NCBI GenBank assembly: GCA_964624465.1
Contig: CAZUZD010000082.1
Coordinates: forward strand, 1 to 20,553
Direction: 5' to 3'
DNA: 20,553 nt
Source of the DNA: CAZUZD01 sp964624465
GTDB taxonomy: Bacteria; Planctomycetota; Planctomycetia; Isosphaerales; Isosphaeraceae
Part shown: piece by piece, positions 16,133-20,553 of the stretch
How the letters are laid out: each line of letters starts with the position of its first letter
Position numbering within the stretch: position 1 is the first letter of the stretch
The notes under the pieces: model-generated
Databases searched by the model: none
The model's input: the letters and a program-made list of their open reading frames with translations, nothing else
Told to the model about the DNA's origin: nothing
Translations under genes and position numbers: made by a program

Positions 16133-17059
16133 TCAGGCCGCGACCGGACCGGGTCGGGGGACCACGGGCGCCGGGCTGGCCACTGTGGCCCGGCTCTGGG
16201 CCCAGAGCCCCAGCAGCCCGAGCACCGCCAGGTCGCAGAACAGCAAGGGGGCCAGCGCCGGGGCGCCGAAGAGGAACCGTTCGGCCAGGGTACCGCCGGG
16301 CCGCGACAGGTTGGCCACCGCGTGCAGCCCGGCGCCCAGGGTGCCGACGGCCAGCTGGGCCACCAGGATCGCCGCGGTGGCGCGGGCCAGGGCGCGGTCG
16401 CCCGGCCGCAGGGCGGCCAGCAGCAGGGCGCTGGTGGCGAACGCGGCGGCGAAGACCCCGATCCACTCGGTGCGCTGGAAGAACCCGTTCTGCGCGTGGT
16501 CGGCCAGGGACAGCACGAAGTTGCCCGCAAATCCGCCCATCGCCAGCAGCGTCACCCACTGCGCCCAGGCGAGCCGACGGGCGGGGACGCTCCGGTTCAG
16601 GATCACGAGCAGGCCCAGGCCGGTGTACGCCAGCGGGGCGATGAACGGGGCCGTGTAGACGAGGCTCGCCAGGGTCCGGCGCTCGAAGAACTGGCTCTCC
16701 AGGTGCAGCACCAGCCCGGCCACGCCGGTGATCACGCAGAGCCAGCCGGCGAGCAGGCCCAGGGCCGTCGCCGCCCGGTCGCGGCCGGCGGGCCGGGGCC
16801 CCCCCGGCTCGCGCACCACGGGACGGATCCGACGCCCCAGCAGCATGCCGGCCACCAGCAGCAGGCTGGCCAGCGGGGACACGGCGATCGGCACCCACTC
16901 GCCGGGGTGCGCGAAGGCGTTGATCGCGTGCGCGATGGCGATGTCGACGGCCAGGAAGGCGATGTTGCTGAGGGCGAACAGCTCGACCAGCACGATCGGC
17001 TGCGCCCACCAGGGGCCCGTTTCGGGGGCCGTCGGGTCGCGGTCACTCGGCGTCGGCAC
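16133..17059 (-). CDS. Eight-helix membrane protein with four His-bearing two-helix repeats, cytochrome partner
   Basis: A 308-residue integral membrane protein. It starts at GTG 17059 (GGAGG seven bases upstream), inside the last 17 bases of the octaheme cytochrome gene, so translation is probably coupled. Helices are about 22-46, 56-76, 97-120, 131-155, 165-190, 197-217, 226-248 and 263-287. Each odd helix ends in a His: H44, H119, H188, H246. Units 2 and 3 read H-x3-x-FF-x-R (HLESQFFER; HAQNGFFQR). Units 2 and 4 share APFIAPL/APALAPL in the even helix. This looks like four diverged copies of a two-helix unit. Histidines at one membrane face could bind heme b or quinone, so a quinone-reactive membrane partner is the inference. 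I know no family that matches; it has no CXXCH. Confidence 0.72.
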   Translation of the reverse strand: MPTPSDRDPTAPETGPWWAQPIVLVELFALSNIAFLAVDIAIAHAINAFAHPGEWVPIAVSPLASLLLVAGMLLGRRIRPVVREPGGPRPAGRDRAATALGLLAGWLCVITGVAGLVLHLESQFFERRTLASLVYTAPFIAPLAYTGLGLLVILNRSVPARRLAWAQWVTLLAMGGFAGNFVLSLADHAQNGFFQRTEWIGVFAAAFATSALLLAALRPGDRALARATAAILVAQLAVGTLGAGLHAVANLSRPGGTLAERFLFGAPALAPLLFCDLAVLGLLGLWAQSRATVASPAPVVPRPGPVAA

Positions 17060-18311
17060 GGGGCGCCTCCGCCGCGGCCGGGCCGCCCTTGGCGTGTCGC
17101 AGCTCTTCGGCCTGGCGGCGGATCTCGGTCATCTTGTTGGCCAGCTCGTAGAAGCCGTGCCACTGCACGAAGTCGGCCCCGCCCATGAACGCGCCATGCT
17201 TGGCGGTGCGGCCGAAGTAGTGCCAGAGGTCGAAGTAGACGAACTCGATCGGCTCGTCGAACGGCTTGGGGGTGAGCAGGCCCTCGTCGCGGAGGCCCTT
17301 CATGATCGTGTTCGCCTCCTTCACCAGGTCGTTGGTGTTCCCGACGACCGCCGCCGCCTCCCGGTAGAACTGGTCGATCCGGGGCCGGGTGTGGCACTTC
17401 AGGCAGGTCTCCTTCATGGCGGCCTGGCCCTTCCGGTAGGTGGGCCGCTTGTCGGAGACCTCGGCGAACAGGAAGTAAGAGAGCCGCTCGGTCGTGTCGT
17501 GCGAGACCTTCTGCCCCTCCAGGCCGCTCATGTGGCAGGTGGCGCAGGTGGGCGCCGGCATGTCGGCGGTGGTGAGCTGGTCGGGCCTGGCGTCGAGGTT
17601 GAAGTGGGCCTTCTGGGCGTGGAAGATCACCCCGTGCTTCGACTCGCGGTAGATCTCCAGCTGCGAGTGATCCGGCCCCATGTGGCACGGGCCGCTGGTC
17701 GGGGGGGGGGGGCCCCGGGCCACCGACGAGGCGTGCCGCGAGTGGCACTCGGTGCAGGTGCCGATGGTGCCGTCCTTGTTCGGCTTGCCGATGTCATGAC
17801 ACTGCATGCAGCCGCTGGTCACGGCCACCGGCCCCTCGCGCACGCCGACGGCGTTGGCCGGCCGCTGCACGGCGCCCGCGTGGAACTGCTCGCTGAAGGC
17901 GATCTGCTCGGCGGTGAAGGGCTCGGGACCGGTCACCGCGGCCCAGGCCGGGGCGGCGTGCCGGCTCTTGAGGTACTGGTCGTACTCGGCGACGTGGCAC
18001 TGCTTGCAGTTGGCCGCCGTCATCGTCTTGGTGATCGTGAAGCCGCGGTGGTTGGTCGCCTCCTGACCCTCCATCGGGCGGTGGCAGTCCAGGCAGTTGA
18101 CGCCCTTGGTGTTGTGCCGGCTCAGCTCGTACTCGTGCACCACCGACGAGGTTTCCTTCAGGTGGCACTCGGCGCACTTGCCGTTGGCCCGCACCAGGTC
18201 GGCGGTGGGCCGGGTCACCTCGATGGCTGGTCGCCGGGACTGCACGAGCAGGGCCGCGACGATCAGGGCCGTGCCGAGCACGACTGCGGCGAAGACGCCT
18301 CGAAACTCCAT
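17043..18311 (-). CDS. Membrane-anchored octaheme cytochrome c, hydroxylamine-oxidoreductase-like
   Basis: A 422-residue protein from the ATG at 18311 (GGAGG nine bases upstream; the upstream in-frame Met lacks support). One N-terminal helix (4-23), apparently uncleaved, anchors a periplasmic domain. Heme motifs: CAECH 46-50, CLDCH 73-77, CKQCH 102-106, CMQCH 168-172, CTECH 186-190, SGPCH 206-210 (first Cys is Ser), CATCH 256-260, CLKCH 303-307. The phrase CHMGPDHSQLEIYRESKHG and the C-terminal DLWHYFGRTAKHGAF...QWHGFYEL are typical of HAO-family octaheme cytochromes, which oxidise hydroxylamine or reduce nitrogen compounds. It is shorter than HAO (about 540 residues). The degenerate sixth site directly follows a Pro run encoded by 12 cytosines, so mutation or consensus error must be considered. 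The following gene overlaps it by 17 bases. Substrate and direction of electron flow cannot be read from the sequence. Confidence 0.85.
   Translation of the reverse strand: MEFRGVFAAVVLGTALIVAALLVQSRRPAIEVTRPTADLVRANGKCAECHLKETSSVVHEYELSRHNTKGVNCLDCHRPMEGQEATNHRGFTITKTMTAANCKQCHVAEYDQYLKSRHAAPAWAAVTGPEPFTAEQIAFSEQFHAGAVQRPANAVGVREGPVAVTSGCMQCHDIGKPNKDGTIGTCTECHSRHASSVARGPPPPTSGPCHMGPDHSQLEIYRESKHGVIFHAQKAHFNLDARPDQLTTADMPAPTCATCHMSGLEGQKVSHDTTERLSYFLFAEVSDKRPTYRKGQAAMKETCLKCHTRPRIDQFYREAAAVVGNTNDLVKEANTIMKGLRDEGLLTPKPFDEPIEFVYFDLWHYFGRTAKHGAFMGGADFVQWHGFYELANKMTEIRRQAEELRHAKGGPAAAEAPRADAE
17701..17712 (+). repeat. 12-base G homopolymer inside the cytochrome gene
   Basis: Twelve consecutive G on the plus strand (C on the coding strand) encode most of the PPPP stretch before the sixth heme site. 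It is the longest mononucleotide run I noticed in the window. The frame is maintained on both sides: CTECH lies upstream and CATCH downstream. It could be a slippage-prone tract or a consensus error. Confidence 0.85.
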
Positions 18312-18382
18312 CGGGCATGACCTCCGGAATATCCTGGACCCAGGCACCCAGCCCACGATCGTCCTGCCGGGACCGGCCGCGA

Positions 18383-18411
18383 TTGACGCCCCGCGCCCGG
18401 CCCCTTAGCAT
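18383..18411 (+). promoter_or_regulatory. Candidate sigma-70 promoter for the isochorismatase-like gene
   Basis: TTGACG (18383-18388) and TAGCAT (18406-18411) are 17 bases apart and match the consensus at 5 and 4 of 6 positions. The predicted transcript would start near 18418, giving a leader of about 100 bases before the ATG at 18518. Confidence 0.45.
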
Positions 18412-18415
18412 CGGC

Positions 18416-18458
18416 CATCAGGACCGGGGCGTCTAGTGATCATCAGGACCGGGACGTC
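18416..18458 (+). repeat. 18-bp direct repeat just downstream of the promoter
   Basis: CATCAGGACCGGGGCGTC (18416-18433) recurs at 18441-18458 with one mismatch (17 of 18), a 25-base period. The copies lie at and just after the predicted transcription start, a position where a repressor would block transcription. TGATCA occurs in the spacer at 18438-18443. Two copies only, so not a CRISPR array. Confidence 0.6.
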
Positions 18459-18517
18459 CAGAGACAGACCGGCCCGACCCGAGCCCTGCCACACCGCCCC
18501 GAGGAGGACGGCCCGCC

Positions 18518-19135
18518 ATGTCGAACCTTTCCCGTCAGACCGCTCGCGACGGCGGCCTCCTGATCGTCGACCTGCAACAGAAACTCGTCGACCGCATGAA
18601 GTTCGGCGCCCTGGTCGTCGCCAACTGCGCCCGGCTGGCCCGCGCCGCGGCGGCCCTCCAGGTGCCGGTCTGGGCCACCGAGCAGTACCCCCAGGGGCTG
18701 GGCCCGACGGTCCCGGAGCTGGCGGAGCTGGTGCCGCACCGCCCGGCCAAGACGACGTTTCACTGCTGCGACGTGCCCGACCTGATCGAGCAACTCCACG
18801 GCCGCGGCACGCGGCACGTCACCCTGGCCGGCATCGAGACCCACGTCTGCGTGGCCCAGACGGCGCTGGAGCTGATGCGGATGGGATTCGTGGTCCAGGT
18901 GCCCGCCGACGCGGTGGCCTCCCGGGGCAAGCTCGACTGGGAGATCGCGCTGCGACGGCTCGAGTGCGCCGGCGCGGTGCTGACGACCGCCGAGGCGGTG
19001 ATGTTCGAGTGGCTCGGCACGGCCGACCACCCGGCCTTCAAGACCATCAGCGGCCTGGTCAAGGACTTTTCCCCGCCGCCGAAGCGCAAGGACCTGGACA
19101 AGGTCAGGATCGGCTACCAGGCCCCGACGGATTGA
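18518..19135 (+). CDS. Isochorismatase-like cysteine hydrolase
   Basis: A 205-residue protein of the isochorismatase-like superfamily, alpha/beta hydrolases with an Asp-Lys-Cys triad. The triad is visible: D18 in LLIVDLQQ, K78 in PAKTTFHCC, and C111 in GIETHVCVAQTALEL. The phrase TEQYPQGLGPTVPEL near residue 54 is typical of the ISOC1/ISOC2/YcaC-type branch rather than true isochorismatases, so the substrate is unknown (small amide or nicotinamide-like compounds are usual). GAGGA lies about a dozen bases before the ATG. It diverges from the octaheme cytochrome gene, and the 206-base gap holds a promoter and a direct repeat. It converges with the small gene at 19180. Confidence 0.88.
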   Translation: MSNLSRQTARDGGLLIVDLQQKLVDRMKFGALVVANCARLARAAAALQVPVWATEQYPQGLGPTVPELAELVPHRPAKTTFHCCDVPDLIEQLHGRGTRHVTLAGIETHVCVAQTALELMRMGFVVQVPADAVASRGKLDWEIALRRLECAGAVLTTAEAVMFEWLGTADHPAFKTISGLVKDFSPPPKRKDLDKVRIGYQAPTD

Positions 19136-19179
19136 CGGATTCGATCCCGCCTCGTTCCCCCACGGCGCCCCGCCGGTCC

Positions 19180-19494
19180 TCAATCCGGGCCGGCGGGGAC
19201 GCGGCCCTCGGCCAGGGTGTAGCCGTGCTGCACCCGCTCGCGGGCGCGACGGCGGAAGGCCGCCAGCGCCTCCTCGATGGTGTCGAAGTCCCAGTTGGCC
19301 ATGCCGTAGGGCTGGGTGAACCACGAGGTGCCCGCGACCGGGGCCAGGCTGCCGCTCTGGTCATAGCTGGCGTGCACGTGCCAGGGCATGCCGCGCTCGG
19401 TCCGGGGCTCGGAGTGCGTGACCCAGAGCCGGTACCAGCGACCGTCGGTGTGCCGGAAGAAGACGAACGGCAGCTCCGTATCGACCTCGTTCAT
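19180..19494 (-). CDS. Small protein with possible WGR-like C-terminal half
   Basis: A 104-residue protein. I chose the ATG at 19494 because GGGAGGA lies about eight bases upstream; the longer in-frame reading is Arg-rich and unlike protein. It opens MNEVDTELPFVFFRHTDGRWYRLWV, passes through an aromatic-rich middle and ends FDTIEEALAAFRRRARERVQHGY. The last part resembles the end of WGR domains (acidic-Ala-Phe helix followed by a basic helix and G-Y), but the W-G-R core is not present, so this is only a weak resemblance. No signal peptide or membrane helix. No functional context. Confidence 0.65.
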   Translation of the reverse strand: MNEVDTELPFVFFRHTDGRWYRLWVTHSEPRTERGMPWHVHASYDQSGSLAPVAGTSWFTQPYGMANWDFDTIEEALAAFRRRARERVQHGYTLAEGRVPAGPD

Positions 19495-19755
19495 GGCCGT
19501 ATCCTCCCTGTCGCGAGCCGCCTGGACCGCCCGCGCGGACCGCGTCGGTGACCTCCCCAGGCTGCAATCGGCGCGCCGGCCGATCGCACCCGTTCCGGAG
19601 GTCTCCGGACAGGACCGCCGTCGCCTCCACAACGACGTCGATCCACAGCTCTTGAAACCCAGGAATCCTGATGCGCGGATGATTGAACGCGAACCGGGGT
19701 TTCGCCGCAAGGGTGTTTCCAGATTTCCCAGAGTCCGCAACCGGACGAGTCGCGT

Positions 19756-19798
19756 CACCGGCCCTCCGGGGTGTCGCGGGCGGCCGGGAGGGCCGGTG
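19756..19798. repeat. Perfect 12-bp inverted repeat with 19-base loop
   Basis: CACCGGCCCTCC (19756-19767) and GGAGGGCCGGTG (19787-19798) are exact reverse complements. As RNA the stem would be very stable. No T run follows on the plus strand, so an intrinsic terminator is unlikely. It lies just upstream of the promoter candidate at 19808, so a binding site for a dimeric regulator is one option. Confidence 0.5.
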
Positions 19799-19807
19799 GG
19801 TCGCCCT

Positions 19808-19837
19808 TTGACCGCCCTGCCGGGCCTCGGCTAGAGT
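19808..19837 (+). promoter_or_regulatory. Candidate sigma-70 promoter for the aminotransferase gene
   Basis: TTGACC (19808-19813; 5 of 6) and TAGAGT (19832-19837; 4 of 6) are 18 bases apart. Transcription would begin near 19844, leaving a leader of about 185 bases before the GTG at 20030. Confidence 0.4.
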
Positions 19838-20029
19838 CGTGACCGGTGCGAGGTGGATCGAGCCGGCGTCGGTGGTGGGCCCGAATCCGGCTCCGGCCCC
19901 TGGCCTGGCCGGGAGGATGGCGGTCCCCGGTCGTGCCCGGCGTGCGACGCCGCCCGCCCGTCCCGTGCCCTGCCTGCGTCCCTCCCGCCGCGAACCTGAA
20001 TCGATCGAACCGAACCGAGGACTCTCGCC

Positions 20030-20553
20030 GTGGTGAAGCCCGCCGCGTCCCAGGCCGCCCCGTCGGCCCACGCCCCGACCGCCCCGGCGCCCTACGCGCC
20101 CCCGCGCATCCTGGCGCCGCTGAACCCGCCGACGCGCACGCTGCTGGGGCCCGGTCCCAGCGAGGTGGCGCCCCGGGTGCTGGCCGCCATGAGCCTGCCG
20201 CTGCTGGGCCACCTCGATCCGGCGTTCGTCAGCCTGATGGACGAGACCCAGGGCCTGCTCCGCGAGGTCTTCCGGACGAAGAACCGGCTCACCCTGGCGG
20301 TCTCGGGCACCGGGTCGGCCGGCATGGAGGCGGTGGTCACGAACCTCATCGAGCCCGGCGACCGCATGCTGGTCGGCGTCAACGGCGTCTTCGGCGGCCG
20401 CATGGTCGACGTCGCCCAGCGCGCCGGCGCCGAGGTGACCGCCCTGGAGAAGCCGTACGGCGAGGCCTTCGATCCCCAGGAGATCGCCGACGCGGTGGCG
20501 AAGGTTCGCCCCAAGGTCGTCGGGATCGTGCACGCCGAGACCTCCACCGGCGT
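20030..20553 (+). CDS. Class V aminotransferase, serine/alanine-glyoxylate type (3' end outside window)
   Basis: The first 174 codons of a PLP-dependent aminotransferase, running off the right edge. The start is one of two adjacent GTG codons; GAGG at 20017-20020 is nine bases before the first. An Ala/Pro-rich extension of about 35 residues precedes the family core. Diagnostic phrases are LLGPGPSEVAPRVL, LLGHLDPAFVSLMDETQGLLREVF, the PLP-phosphate loop VSGTGSAGMEA, and VHAETSTG at the edge. These match alanine-glyoxylate/serine-pyruvate aminotransferases, which handle glyoxylate and photorespiration-like or serine-cycle carbon. The Schiff-base lysine lies beyond the window. Serine-glyoxylate or alanine-glyoxylate specificity cannot be decided from this part. 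Confidence 0.9.
   Translation, partial: MVKPAASQAAPSAHAPTAPAPYAPPRILAPLNPPTRTLLGPGPSEVAPRVLAAMSLPLLGHLDPAFVSLMDETQGLLREVFRTKNRLTLAVSGTGSAGMEAVVTNLIEPGDRMLVGVNGVFGGRMVDVAQRAGAEVTALEKPYGEAFDPQEIADAVAKVRPKVVGIVHAETSTG

Larger units (their letters stand above)
19495..20029. other. 535-base intergenic region between divergent genes
   Basis: No credible gene. Bases about 19620-19750 are visibly less GC-rich than the surroundings, with several short A and T runs, as expected of a regulatory region. It contains a perfect 12-bp inverted repeat and a promoter candidate directed at the aminotransferase gene. A small RNA cannot be ruled out. Confidence 0.6.

Noticed and set aside
17688..17720. A net frameshift in the cytochrome gene at the G run
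   Set aside because: Heme motifs and family phrases remain in one frame on both sides, so there is no net frameshift in this consensus. Paired compensating errors remain possible and are covered in the findings.
18416..18458. CRISPR-like direct repeats
   Set aside because: Only two copies, a 7-base spacer and no cas genes.

Overview
The window is GC-rich (roughly 70 %) bacterial chromosome with Shine-Dalgarno-led genes, a Tat-exported enzyme, an outer-membrane barrel and protein families typical of Planctomycetota. An Isosphaera-like lineage is my best guess, from composition and family resemblance only. I see no rRNA, tRNA, IS element, phage gene or CRISPR array. It reads as ordinary chromosome with one unusual redox locus.

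Layout. 1-1233 (-): membrane protein resembling GT-C glycosyltransferases, cut by the left edge. 1413-2909 (+): MFS transporter with a palindrome upstream. 2935-5152 (-): two genes, a glutamine-rich coiled-coil membrane protein followed by a small two-helix protein. 5350-7937 (+): folB, a divergent folK, a VUT/YhhQ-type transporter and a RibD_C reductase. Together they look like a pterin/deazapurine/flavin-type cluster. 7965-9161 (-): Tat-exported bicupin of the oxalate decarboxylase family. 9288-10490 (-): membrane-anchored metallophosphoesterase. 10576-12381 (-): multidomain sensory/response-regulator protein whose histidine-kinase H-box has Arg instead of His. A 594-base gap with hairpins follows. 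12976-14637 (+): alginate-export-type outer-membrane barrel with a four-cysteine N-terminal motif.

14686-18311 (-) is a same-strand series. An octaheme hydroxylamine-oxidoreductase-like cytochrome c comes first. It overlaps an eight-helix membrane protein that appears to be built from four two-helix repeats, each with a histidine at the same helix end. A small membrane protein and holA (DNA polymerase III delta) follow. The sixth heme site of the cytochrome lacks its first cysteine and lies beside a 12-base G run. The cytochrome plus four-histidine membrane protein is the best candidate here for an undescribed system: a periplasmic multiheme enzyme with a membrane partner that could exchange electrons with quinone.

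18518-19135 (+) is an isochorismatase-like hydrolase with a promoter and an 18-bp direct repeat in front. 19180-19494 (-) is a small protein with a possible WGR-like C-terminus. A 535-base gap with a perfect 12-bp hairpin and a candidate promoter leads to a class V aminotransferase (20030 to the right edge, +). Family assignments rest on motifs read by eye; no database search was possible.
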